A DNA stretch of 64,000 nucleotides from Echinometra lucunter (lineage: Eukaryota; Echinodermata; Echinoidea; Camarodonta; Echinometridae). The first letter of the stretch is position 1, and each line of letters begins with the position of its first letter. Below are positions 1-13,961 of this stretch, piece after piece. Position numbers and translations under genes: made by a program. The stretch spans positions 2,450,083 to 2,514,082 of the forward strand of contig CM057157.1 of assembly GCA_029962745.1 (NCBI GenBank). Direction: 5' to 3'. A model generated the notes under the pieces. That model did not search any database. It was not told where the DNA came from and was given only the letters and a program-made list of their open reading frames with translations.

Positions 1-2
1 TG

Positions 3-98
3 TCGCCATCTTGGTTGCTTCTCTCCTACTATGATGCCAGGAATTACTGTCAAGGTCTTGGTGGGGATGTGGCTCAACCAAAGAATAATGAATTATAT
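3..98 (+). CDS. Gene A exon 1: C-type lectin-like domain, first half (left-truncated)
   Basis: The frame starting at 3 reads [18 protein letters not shown], the classic early part of a C-type lectin domain, and ends before a GT at 99 in phase 0. The true acceptor is either left of the window or in the pyrimidine-rich stretch at about 10-30. Confidence 0.8.
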
Positions 99-3000
99 GT
101 AATTATCATGATTATTTTTAGCAGCTTAAGCTTGCAGGTGAATTCATCAAACAATATTTTTCTCCAGAGTTGGTTCTTTTAAGATTTTTATGAAGTAGTC
201 ACCATGGGCTTTACACTTACCAATTCAGCTACTGTAAAATTTCACATTTGAAACTCGAAACTCGAAACTCGACGTTCAGCAACGCACGCTATTACTACTA
301 CTGCTTCTACTTTTTCTACTGAAGCACTGCTCGTTGTTGTGTTTTAGTACTAAATCTGCTTGACTATGGTTATGGTAAAATCAGTGGGAGAATCATTTCG
401 TAAGCGACAATAATATATAGTTGAAGAAGCACTTTTTCAAAGACAAAATGGCTAACAGGTAAAAAGGAGCTCTTGTGATATTATCAGATGTGAAAGGGAG
501 CACCCATCAGTAGGACAAATTGCAATAATTAGAGAGGAAAGTGGGAACTGTTCACAGACGGCATATATTAGACAGGAAAGGGGGACATTACAAAGCTGCG
601 CCAGTACCCCCCCCCCCCCCCGACAATATCATATTACAAAAAGAAAGGAGGCACTTATAAATCTTAGAGGTACACTTACTAGAGGTTAAAAGGGGCACTT
701 ATCAAATTCACAACAGCACTATCTGAAAAAAGAAAGAAAGAAAGAAAGAAAAAAAGAGCCACTATTACTCGAAGTAAAGGGGGCACTAATCAGATATCTG
801 GGTACTTGACAAAAAGTGTGGGGGAGGGGACGGTGGTATCACGGTGCCCCTGAATCCCCCTGACTAGAGCGCTGCCCCTGAGCCTTAAGAAATATATCTT
901 CAGACCTGATCATGCATTAAACTTTAAAAAATTTCAATTTCATATTTATCTATTACCAAATCCTACAACATTACCTTTCGATATGACTATGACTTTGTTT
1001 GCTTTGACAGAATTTCTTCAAAGAGAATTTTGATGTTACTGTTTGGTTGGGGCTTTCGACAGTTTCATCTGGATGTCCTCACATGTGGATTGATGGCGAG
1101 CCATTTAGAAACAGGTAGAGTTCCCCCTACAAACACACACACATGCACACGCGCCCACACCCACCAAGGCCACCATAATTTCATTAACTGTTTTTACTGT
1201 TGTGTCAAAAAGTGCGACGTGAATAGGTTTGCGGAATTCAGATTTAGAATTTAGAATTTTGCTTTATCATTGTTTTTTTTTCTTTGCTTCTCTCAAGGAT
1301 TCGTCATTCCATTTTATTTACATATCATTCATAGTTACCAAAAATACAGGATACAAGCAATGATTTTAAAGATGTAATGATCGTGAAATCTGAAAAAAAT
1401 ATATCATTTTTTTTTTTTTACTTTCTTTACTTCTTCAACATTATTGTGCGATATCACGCTTTGACGCGCTTTGGACCAATCACACCTGGCTATCTGTACG
1501 AGCTATCTAATTTTTCTTTTAATTTTTTCTCTCATTTTCCCTTTCTGTATGTGCTCTCTTGTTAGTTCTAAATTTCTCACAATTAATCTTCTCACTCTTT
1601 TCATTCTTCCTTGTTTCTGTCCTATTAATAGGCCTATCATATTCACTTCAGTTGCAGTATTAAACTTTCTCTAACATCCACTTTATCCACCTGATATTTT
1701 TACTTTCCTAAAGCCAACCTTAATTCTTGCCTCCTTATTTTTCTATCATTTAAAAAAAATTGCAATTTTCCTACTATTTAAGAATTTCCCTCAAACACCC
1801 CAATTAACTAGTAAACATTATTGACAAAAAGTTAAAATCAAATGATAATTTAAAATAAACTTTTCCCAGCCTGTTCAGCCGATTTAGAAGACAAGCACTA
1901 AAAAAAACACGACAACAACAAAAACTTAAAAAACTATTTAAAGAAAAATCGCCAAGCAAGCCGCAACCCGAATGTAAAAATATCCACCTTTCTTTTTTTA
2001 TCGTACAAGCCACATTCTCCAACAGAAGTTTCAATTTCCCCTGGGTCATACTGTCAATAAAGATCACCGTGTTGGTAACTTGATGAACTTAATTTCTCTA
2101 ATCAACAATTACGAAAAGCTTATTCTTAGTTTTGCCAATTTAAAAGAAAACAATATGTTATTAACACCAAATTTGTCACTAAAACAGGAAGCCTCTTTCC
2201 TTATATTTTGAATAACATGCTTAAATCGAAGAATTGCTACTTTCTTCCATTTCTGAAAATTTATTGGTCGCCTATTCCTTACGATTTGAATGTTATTCCA
2301 AAGTATTTCATTGTGTAAATTTTGACACTCAACTTGTTAATGTAACGTATAGTTCTACCCATACAGGCATAATGAATCACTCTAGAGCATCGGAAGATTT
2401 ATCTCTCTATATCACCATGGCTAGGTCTTCAGTTTTGATTAGAAACGATCCCTATGATGTTGCTCTGGTTCATTTCAGAGTATTTTGTTTGACGAAAAAT
2501 TTGTTAATAGATGAAACCTGCATTACAACACGCTAATGAAACAAATGAATTGAAACTGAGAACCTTAGACTTTTCGTATCATATAGGGTGATATTATTTC
2601 GGATTTAAAGGGTGTTACTCATAACAATGTGAATCTGCCAAATAAAAATATATTCTTATTACAATATAACAGACGAAGATCAAAGCATTTGTTTGTGTCC
2701 CCATCAATATGTTTTCAGAATCACTACGATCCATAATATCCTAAAGATTGTCAATAACCCATTATATTCACAGCATCCCATCATGGGTTACTCACTCTCC
2801 AAACCTTATGATGGATGGAGCCAATGACTGTGTAACTATGTTGAATGATGGCAGTTGGGATGACCAACCTTGTACCGACAGCTTTAGATTCGTGTGTCAG
2901 AGATCCAGAGGTACACAATTTTTCACTTAATCGTCATATATATCAATTATAAAGGTTTTTATGCAACGTTTGGAATTACCTTTCTTTGAAATATTACTAG

Positions 3001-4380
3001 CTGACAGGCATGGCATTGGGTGGCCCTAACGTGTAACTAGAGCATTAAAAGAAATCCAAAAACATTTTTTCTCACAGAATTTTAAGTTTACTTCCTCACC
3101 AATGGCTGTTCATGTAATCTAAGCGTGTACTTATATCGTTGGTCTATTTATTTATTTATTCATCAAAAAGCAATATGTGATTAGTAGCTAGCAGCGGAAT
3201 TGGTTACAAAATCTTTTTAAATAAATAGATGTAAATCTAATAAAATTATTGTAACTTGATCGGAAAAAAGTCAAGAATGTTTATCAAGTGATAAAAGAGC
3301 AAAAAGAAAAAAGAAACAGAAAAAAGAAGAGGTATTTAACAACTTAAAAAGAAAAAGATATAAGTCCATGGGAAGAGATCAACTCAATATGTTTGTCATC
3401 GGAGATCATAAAAGTGTTACCATAAATCATCAGAATCAGCTGTAAACAGAGAATCAAATAATTGTAGACATGGTAGAGGCAGATTAGTATATAGACTAGT
3501 CCAGAATCGATACAGGGGCCCCGGAACGTTTCTTTTTTGAGTGGGGGACTTATGGGCCTACATTAAACTTATGGGGTCCAGGAGCAGAGCCCTTTGAAGC
3601 CCTCGAGTTTTTATGGTTTTGCGAGCATATGAACAATGTAAATTAAGTTTTACAATGATTAGGTTCCACCCTTTTTCTTTTTATTGCCCTGATTTTTATT
3701 ATTATTTTTTTTTTGGGGGGGGGGGGGGCTGCAGCAGACCAGCCTTCTCCCGATTCTGGTCCTCTGCTATAAAATCAAAATGGCCATAAGTGCGCAGATG
3801 CTTGAGAGTAATTGTTTTGTGTCCCAATGGCCTACTAATGATGATGATGATGATGATGATGATAATAATAATAATGATAATAATAATGATGATGATAATA
3901 GAAATTCAAATGGTACTGTATTATGTATACACATCGTGCACATTTCAGACGTCTCAATGCTGAATTAAACAAATCTCGTCATCAGGGACACCACTTGTTG
4001 ATAAAGTATAAAAGCTTTGAGTACATAATACCATGTTTGGGATATACACGCATAAGAGCTAAAGATACATCATTGATTATTAGTAGGAAGTTTGAACTCC
4101 TCTTATCGTTCAATGCATGTGTAGCCTTGTTCTTGCTCTTTCGACAGTTATATGTTTACATGATGGCCAATGAATATTTTTTTATTTATATACATTTTGA
4201 ATATGGGCACTCCACAGAGTGGATTTGGCGCTATATAAGTTAAATTTATTGTTATTATCATTATTGTTATCATTATTATTATCATCATCATTATTATTAT
4301 TATCATCATGATTATTATCATTATTACTATTATTATTATTATTACTATTATTATTATCATTATTATTATTATTATTATTA

Positions 4381-4465
<85 letters not shown>

Positions 4466-7400
4466 GTGGTATTGCCGATGATATATTTTCCTTTTCAAAA
4501 ATTCTTCTTAGTACCTGAAGTATGTGACCGTGATGGAAACTGCACGTGTAATTATTGCTTGTATGGACCTCCATGTGAAAAGGATACAGGGTCATGTCTG
4601 GAATCAGAGGGAGAGTGTGATGTTGGATACATACCAGATGATGAAGGACCGCTTGATAACTGCAGGCAGTGTGAGTAATAAAGATCCTATAGATTATTGA
4701 TATCAAATTATCTTTTGGGAGCAATTACACATGAAATTGAGTAAAAAAATACGTAATAAGTGCCTTCCTTCGCAAAGATTGAAAAGAACCCTTCAATTTT
4801 GTTTACTTCTTGAAAAAATCAGATTTTGTTTTCTGAGAAAAAACAAAGTACACCGAATTGTCTTACTTGTTCGGTTGTTGAAATTCCCTTTATGCTTGAG
4901 GCTTCTAACATGTCTAAGAAAAGGCTTATTCATCCATTTTATATAACAACAAGTATTTCCTACACACTAAGAAAAAAAAAGGTTCAAGTTTGCACCCTAC
5001 ATGAAAAAGGTGCAAAATGCACCTTTTTGTTCTTGTTTGCACCCGGAAATGCCCGTTTGTACCCTAAAAAAGTGTAAAAGGTGCAACTTTGCACCTTTTA
5101 GGGTGCAGACATTTTTGCGTTGAAAAGGGTGCAAAATGTAGCTAATTGCACCCTTAAAGGTTTAAAGGTTCAAAAAGCTTCTTAGGGTGCAAAGTTGCAC
5201 CCAAAAAGGAGCTCCCAGTGTTGCATTTGAAGGGTGTAACTTTCAAAAGTTATGATGGTTATATCAATGAGTGGGAGAATAATAACCAAACCACATCGTT
5301 AAAAGGATCTCACACACTCATACTGCCCACATGGAATTTCCTATACAGTTTCTGGATGTTTCAACTCTTGTGCCAGTACATGTCATTGTTCTGGTGGAGC
5401 ACCCGACTGTAACAGCGAGACGGGTATATGTACTTCAAACAGTTGCTCTCTGAGATGGACTGGAGAGAAGTGCCAAACAGGTATTACGAATTCGTCATAC
5501 ATTGATGATCACATAATACCTTTGTTTTGTATGCCAAATCGGGTAGGAATAATGAGGATGTCACCATCATGTTCATCCAGACACCAGCGGTACGACTGAC
5601 CTGTGTTGGCCCTAGATCGGCATTTTGACAATGTTAGACACTTTAAGCTTGAATATCATTGTTATTTTTATTCATAAAACTCTTCGGATGAATTTTGAAA
5701 TTCAAGATCTATTCTGATTGCATTTTCTCTCTAGTCAGTATAGTCGGGTTGGGTTGTAAATTGCTTAACTGCTTAAAGTCAAAGCAAATTGGCGCCCTTG
5801 TATGAGATTTGGAAATAGTGCCATCTCAGTCCTGAACTACTGATTCTGTCCCGTTTTTTCTCCCAGCATGCACCATTCTGATCAACATGAGCTTTATTTT
5901 TGAGACACATAGTGAGAATGTATGTATTGTCAGACTAAGGCAGTTCACCAGAAGCCAAGAAGGGCGTAATGTTTCTAAGACAGTCTCTATTTGTGAGTAG
6001 CCGCAAGTTGGCGCTGTGGTAAATACATCATTTCAGAGCTATATAAGCACCAGTTTACTGTGGCTTTAAAGAGGAGCTTGAGCTCTGGGAAATCTGGAAA
6101 TTGTGAGCTTTCTCGTTCTTTTCATGTCATTTGAGAAAAATAGCACAGTAAATATTTATTATCAATTCAATAATCTCGAAAGGTCATACTATACACTTGT
6201 CTTTATGTAAAATAAATCTCGATTTCCCAGATGCTTCGGAACAGTATCTTTCTCATTACAATCGCATGACCGGAACTCCACCTTATTTCTAAGGTATTCT
6301 AAGATATGAAACTGCCATTATTTGTAATTTCATTTCTGTTATCATACTTTAAATAATCAAACAAGAGTTAAAAAAGGAAAAGTCTACTTTGAGGTACGAG
6401 TACGAGCAAACCTGAATGTTTTGTGGAGGGGAAAGGGGTAGGGGGCTTCAATTCATGGCACATTACGGTATTATCTACTTCAAGATTGATTTTCCTGTCC
6501 TTATTTATTTGCTCACTTTTTGTTTACAGATCGGTTTTCTTTTGAGGTAGAAAAGACGAATCCTGGTATTGCATCCTTTACATGCAACTTTTCGGTTGAA
6601 GATTTGATAGACCAGTCTCCAGTCTGTGGCGAGATCAATGTAGCTCGAAACGAGACACTGATAAACAGCACTGTTGCAATAGTTGAAATGGCAAATGATA
6701 CAACGATGGGGATCATATCAAGGTCGTTCTCAATCGAATCTGTATCCAGTGAAGAAATCCTCTACTGCATATTTAGCTACGATCTCATGTCTTCGAGACC
6801 TCGCGTCTATGCTAGGATACCTCAACGAGAATTTTACGGTATATATTTAGCCATCAGCATCCTGGGGAACCGCGGGGGGGGGGGGGGGGGGGTCCCTCCC
6901 GATGGATTTCTGACCAAGAAAATAGATCCATCATAGTAGTTACGAGGTTATGAAATCACACTGGTAAGACTACTCTTGGTAACTTACGAAATACTGTTCC
7001 TGTCCCCCGATGACAAGGATGACGTCTTCAAATCAGCAAATATATGTGTCTTGTACTTCTGAAACCCTTCTTTAGCCACAGTATGATCATCGTAAACTAG
7101 CATGATTTGACAAAGTAAAGTAACTAGAAGAAATTTTCAACAGATGCATGCTCATGCGTACTTTCATAACCATGCACAATACCGTATTAACACAGATTCA
7201 CTTTATGCTGACATTTAATTGTAATTCCATCACAGCTGATATGGAGATTAACAGACAGAGAGACAAAGTACCCTTGTCATTGATAATAATGAGATGATGA
7301 TGATTATGATGATTGAAAATAATAATGATAATGATAATAATAATAATTATAATAATATAGAAGAAGAAGAAGAAGAAGAAGAAGACGAAGAACAAGAAGA

Positions 7401-9338
7401 GGAGGAAGAAGAAGAATGATAAGAATAAGTATAAGAGTAAGAATAAGAATAGTAATGCCGATGATTATTATAATGATTAAAATAATTGGGTATTATCTAC
7501 CAATACATTCACATCAGCACACTATTGGTCTTGCTGTGGGTCCTGCAATTTATAATACAACATCCGTGCTAGTTATCCACCATCATGTCTATGATGGTAA
7601 TGATGATAATGATGATGATGATGATGACGAAAATATCAAATGATGATAATAACTGGGATTATCCACCAAAGTAGCCACATCATATATTGCTCTTCCTATG
7701 GGCCCTGTCATTAGTACCACAGTCATGCCAGTTACCCACTTGTTACAATGGGGCCTGTAACATAACGAGATACCATCAATCTTACGATCAATTGTAACTC
7801 TTTAATACATGGTTTGCCATAGACTTACGATTCAAATCAATCGTAAGATTGATTGTATTTTTATGTTACAGCTTGAGGGCCCTGGATGGAGATAGGGACA
7901 TTTGTGCTTATGAAACCATTTTAACACCTTGTCCAGGGATTTAGGCACCGAGCGAATTAACCCACGATCTCTCGTATGAGAAATGAATATACATGATGAT
8001 TGTATATGTCATCCCCCCACCTTGTGATGTGGGGGATGCATACCCTTCATCCTCCTGCTGTCTACGCCCCTGCATTAATCATCTGTGTCTGAATTTTCAA
8101 CATTTCAGTGTTACCTCAGCTGAATTCTACACTAATGATTGCTGGCGTCGGAGCTGAACACGTGACCCTCCGTTGGAGAGGATGGGATCCTGACTTGGAT
8201 GTAGGTGATGAACCTATCGAGGGTTATACCATCTACATTAGGCCAGGCAAAAATAGTGAGAACCTTCGATCTGAACGGATTCCCTCTCCTTCCAACGGAG
8301 GACCGTTTATGGATAGCTCTTCTAGATCTCGTAGGCAAGCCACAGATCAGACGATTAGCTACAATGTCACAGACCTGCAACCAGAAACCCAATACTCATT
8401 TAGCATTAGTGTGATGCGAGAAGGAATAGGAGGAGAAGGGCCAGAAGGAGGTGCCATTAATGTCACAACGATGCGTAAGTTTTTATATGCTCTTATTATA
8501 GGCAATATTTTCCTCGGTACAGTATTAAGTAAAGCTATTTATACACTTAACAACAAGGCAAACTCAGGCACTCGAAATTTTGTTCTTTTCTTTATACCAC
8601 TGCAAAGAACGATTAAATTTATTATGGTGACCTCTATGTGACAGAATTTTTGGTCGTAAGCGTTGGGCTAGTCTAGCTAAAGAATAATATATTTGGAAAG
8701 TAAAGATTTTTTTTTTCAAAAAAAGGGTTCTCCTGGATTTCTCTGTTCAAATGCTGCAATGATAAATGTTGCTATATCTATGTCCTTTTTTAATGGCACT
8801 AAAGTAGGTTGAGCAAGACGCTACCCTATAATAGGTTAAAAGGTAACATTCATGTTGGCAGGTAAAATTTTGGAGTTTGTGTACGCCATTTTTTGGTTTT
8901 AACAATACCGTAGCACCAGAGGTACAAAAATCAACGCAAGGCGCAGGACCACCAACACCCACAATACCCTATGTGTCCCCGACTACAACCAGTACCCGAG
9001 CCAGAAATGCAGCAGCTTATATAGCTGGAGGAGCGGCTTCCGCTACGTTCTTGATTATTCTTCTCATCATCATCATATTTATATTCGTCTTGAAACGAAC
9101 GAGGTAAAGTTTTAATGAGCGGTTAACGATTCTTTTAGCTGTAATACGCTGTATCCCGTGCTTCAAAACAAGTAATTAGATATAGCTTTCATTGTCTAGT
9201 GTGATATTCTTCCATGTATGTATACTCCCTCAAAAAATAAATAAATAAATACAAAAAAACCTATCTCCATAGTTGCTTTAACTATGTTTTGTTTAAGCTA
9301 TCACTTTCAACTAATGACTTTGTTGAAAGAGTAGTAGC

Positions 9339-9399
<61 letters not shown>

Positions 9400-9414
9400 C
9401 TAGTACTACTACTA

Positions 9415-9467
<53 letters not shown>

Positions 9468-9477
9468 GCTACTACTG

Positions 9478-9518
<41 letters not shown>

Positions 9519-9607
9519 GCTACTACTGCTACTACTGCTACTACTACTACTACTACTGCTACTACTGCTACTACTGCTACTACTGCTACTACTGCTACTA
9601 CTGCTAT

Positions 9608-9653
<46 letters not shown>

Positions 9654-9742
9654 GCTACTACTGCTACTACTGCTACTACTACTGCTACTACTGCTACTAC
9701 TGCTACTACTGCTACTACTGCTACTACTGCTACTACTGCTAT

Positions 9743-9782
<40 letters not shown>

Positions 9783-9804
9783 GCTACTACTGCTACTACT
9801 ACTG

Positions 9805-9842
<38 letters not shown>

Positions 9843-9873
9843 GCTACTACTGCTACTACTGCTACTACTACTG

Positions 9874-9914
<41 letters not shown>

Positions 9915-9933
9915 GCTACTACTGCTACTACTG

Positions 9934-9974
<41 letters not shown>

Positions 9975-9975
9975 G

Positions 9976-10019
<44 letters not shown>

Positions 10020-12536
10020 GCTACTACTGCTACTACTACTACTACTACTATTACTACTATTAGAAATAGTAATGGTAGCAGTAGTGGAGCCTCGAGAGCC
10101 TTTTTAACTTCAGACCTATTTTTTCATACAGCTAACCATCTGTTCCTTACATCAGTGTCTCCATCTTTTGATATTGTGCATGATACTTGAAAAAAGAAGC
10201 CGCCATTTCCTCTTCTATTTCCCCCCAACAAAGTGTGGACAAACAATATGATAACATTGTCGTACGTCAGATATTTATTGACCATGATTAAAAATATTCT
10301 TACCATGATTTGATATGCATGAATATGTTGAATGAGGGACGGCGCTACTTGAGGGGGGGGGGGAGGAGCCGCCCTATAAGTTTGGAAGTGACAAAAAAGG
10401 AGAAAATGAAGGAGAGAAAGAAGGAGAGAAAGAAGGACAAAGAAGGGAATACGGAAAAGGTCAGGGTCATTTAACTACATAATAGCCCTATTCATTTAAA
10501 ACGTAAACAAACTCACCTGTGGACGAAGGTTAAAAACCAGAAAAATACTTCCTCCCTTGGCGCCGACCCTACTTTCAGTGAATGAACAGATAGATATATA
10601 ACGCTGAGATTGATTTCTATCTCATCTATTAGGAAGAACAAGAATGCAGGAGGAAATACAATTATTCAGTTGTCACCTGCTTCTTTGGGTAATAATGACC
10701 GAGAAGGTATGTTTTTCATCATGAGAATACTAATTAGTAATAAGCATAAGCAATATGCCCCTTATTTTGACAAAACATTAAAAAAATAAATAAATTAAAA
10801 GCTGAGATTACAAAAGCATAATTTTGAAATATCTTATGATAAAAAAAGCTTTTTCTGTTTTCACTGAAAGGTCTTAGCACTTTGCACAATTTTCCATGAA
10901 TCGACATTCGCACTTGCCATTATTTTCTTAAATTTAATGTAAAGGATTTGATAAAAGAATGAATATAGCACTGATTTCTTTGAAACTGTAATTTTTGTGC
11001 GATTTGTCTTTTTTACCCAGACCCCGTGAAAACCAACGGAACGTTGTATATTCCTTAGTGTTAACAAAAAGGACAAGGCCAAACTGATACTTTTTGTTTT
11101 ACATCCTAATACAAAAACCGTTCCTTTTACTCTTGCATTTCAGATGATTTTCTTTAAGGAGACTGTCTTGACAAGACCGTCTGGTCTATTATGGTACACT
11201 GGATTCCATGAAATATTATATGAATCTGCTTTGTATATATATTTCTGTTCTTTCAGATTGTAAAGGAATAATTTGTATATATATCTTTATTGGAATGGAA
11301 TAAACTGTACGTGAACTTGAACTTGAGAAGGCTTATGAATTTTCCCGAAATAAAAATTATCATATTGAACACTGAGTATAATATCATAGATAATTAATAA
11401 TTTACATTTTTATATAAATATCTCCTCAGACGACCTTGATGGTGAGGACAAGTCAGTCCCAGATTCAGTAAGTCCAGAAACGGTTCTACTACAAAGCAGT
11501 AAACCAGACTCCTCTCCAACTGAAAGTTCTTCTATGTCATCGCATGTCCGACCAGTAGCGGAGGTTTCACCAATGACGAAACGACAACCAATACCCGTGG
11601 CTGATTTTCCTATCTTTATGCAGAAGAACAGACACACTAGTTTCTTTTCCGATGAATTTGAGGTGAGGATTATTACTAAAATGAAAAAAAGCGGAACCTA
11701 CTGGCGATATGTCTTTAATCAGTCCTGAATTGAACCACTGAACATGTTGAAAAGTTGACCTAAACAGGACATGACAGACATATTTACACCCGTATTGAAT
11801 TTTTTGTAGAAATTCAAGGTCTAGAGGCTTACAAACAGCACGTAGGCCTATCACTATGACTTGTTCGCGCAGGTAATCTTTAAATACTGTGGCGCCCATC
11901 ATGCAGGCCTAAATGTTTTACAAAAGCGATGATATTGTAGTTAAGTAAAAACACCTATATTGCCTATTCCAGTGATTTAATGGGCTTATATTTACCCTTA
12001 GTGTAATTTGAGGATATTAATTGCTAATGTACACAAATTATTCATGACGTCATGAATGGAATTCGCAACCAAATAAATGTTCCCATAGAGATTTCTGTAC
12101 CTGTAGAAATAGATTTAGTAACACATCATTCATAATCATGTTTCTATACCTACCAGGCTCTACCGACGGGTGATCAATTTCCTCAAAGTGTTGCACGATT
12201 GCCTGCCAACTTGAATAAGAATCGTTACAAGAACATTCTACCATGTAAGTATAATGATAGCTCTTACCACTGCGAGCATCGTCCAGCTTCGTGTGATTCA
12301 TGAGACCTATTCTTAAATATTATCCTCATGTACATCGTTTCTATGTACTTCATAGTTTTACGTTGTGTGAATTATATGATCGGTTTTAATACTGAGATTT
12401 GTCTCTGTTCTTTTCCAGACGATTCGGCGAGGGTGGTATTGAATATAATCGACGACGATCCTACTTCTGACTACTACAACGCATCCTACATCTCAGTAAT
12501 GCTTTAAAATTTATTAAGACAGATAAATAGATAGAT

Positions 12537-12571
<35 letters not shown>

Positions 12572-13921
12572 TTATAACAGAAAATGCAGCTAGGTAGATT
12601 ATGCAATAATGACTCATTGAAAGTAGGGTATTTATTAGATGATTACATCTTTAAGCACAACATCTGGGTATAAATGATTGTGAATGACTTTAGAGGTAAA
12701 TGTGAACGATGTTAGCTGGTACCTTTGCAAAAAGCCAGAGTTTTAATGGTTTATTTTCAGATAAATTCACTCATTAGATTGTAAAAAGAGTGTTTGATAA
12801 AGTTCTTATATAAATTCCTTTATCTAGGTTGAGGCATATGAGAGGACATTATCATGGTGTTGGTATGCTTATGTAAATCCTCATGACTAATCTGGATTTA
12901 TTCTTTAAATTTGATTAATTTCAGAAGTGTTCGAAGGAGCGGGCCTACATTGCATGCCAAGGTAAACTTTTTAAATGGAAACGTATTTCACTGAGTACAT
13001 TGATAACGAAGGTATCATTAATGATGTATATCTTTGAGGTTCATACAATGTCATGTCGCCCTTTCATCGCTCACATGATGCTTGCTTATTAGTCATGATG
13101 AACAAATCAGCCCCCCCCAAAAAAAAACCCACCTAAAACAAAACAAAAACAAACAAAAAACAAAAAAAAAAGGGGCGGCGATCGGCCCTTTGAGGCTTGT
13201 GTTTTACCCGAAAAATTTGCTGACAAAAAAGAAAAAAGTCCTCGGGAATTTCAGGTGACCCCAAAATTTGCTGATAAGCGAAGAAGGTCCTCGGCTTCAA
13301 AAGGGGTGGGGGCCGCGACCGATTCGGCCCCCTGGATCCACCCCTGCAAATTCCTGATGGAAGAAGGCTACTTTAGCAAGAACAAACACATTCGTGAAAC
13401 CCACTAAGAACAGCTTTGTTTACCCCTACGTTTATGCATGTATAGGACCAAGCAAAGCTTCTATTGATGACTTCTGGAGAATGGTATGGCAGGAGAATGT
13501 GCGAACTATTGTCATGGTAACAAAGCTCAAAGAAGGAAATACGGTATGTTCGCTGAATGAGATTTTAATTTTACTCAGAGCAACTAACAGTCTTTAAAAT
13601 GGTATTTTGGAAAATGGATTTATGTAATAAAAATATCAATTCAAAACAAATGTGGGGTCAATTGATAGAGTGTCCGCCTCATGAACGGGAGTTCGTGGGT
13701 TCTATCCCCGGCCGAGTCATACCAAAGACTTACAAAAATGGGATCTTCTGCCTTCCAGCCAGGCGCTCGGCATTATGAATGGAGAAGGGTAATAATAACA
13801 TATTATGTTATGCAGCGCCCGCTGGAAGATCAGCTGATAATAGCTGAAATGGCTACCCTGGGTAAATAAGGGTTATTGTTATTAGTTATTATTATCATTA
13901 TTATTTTTATTATTATTATTA

Positions 13922-13961
<40 letters not shown>

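Larger units (their letters stand above)
2911..4511 (+). other. Gene A intron 3
   Basis: Holds a G tract near 3714-3728, a GAT/AAT microsatellite at 3838-3900, a SINE-type 3' tail (4195-4250) and a long (ATT)n array ending at 4465. Translations of these arrays give only poly-Asn or poly-Ile. Confidence 0.7.

Noticed and set aside
438..800. CRISPR-like array
   Set aside because: Units are degenerate and irregularly spaced in a spliced eukaryotic gene, with no constant repeat length.
1030..1254. ORF overlapping lectin exon 2
   Set aside because: It is out of frame with the WLGL and WIDGEPF reading and runs through the donor into a CA repeat.
4148..4724. Minus-strand frames rich in Asn or Ile
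   Set aside because: They cross the (ATT)n array and run antisense to the EGF exon; the plus-strand exon has splice sites and cysteine spacing.
8132..8392. Minus-strand ORF across the FN3 exon
   Set aside because: Shadow of the FN3 exon, which has correct phase and conserved FN3 residues on the plus strand.
9289..10107. 272-residue poly-Leu/poly-Val open frame
   Set aside because: It is the translation of the (GTA)n/(CTA)n microsatellite and has no other sequence content.
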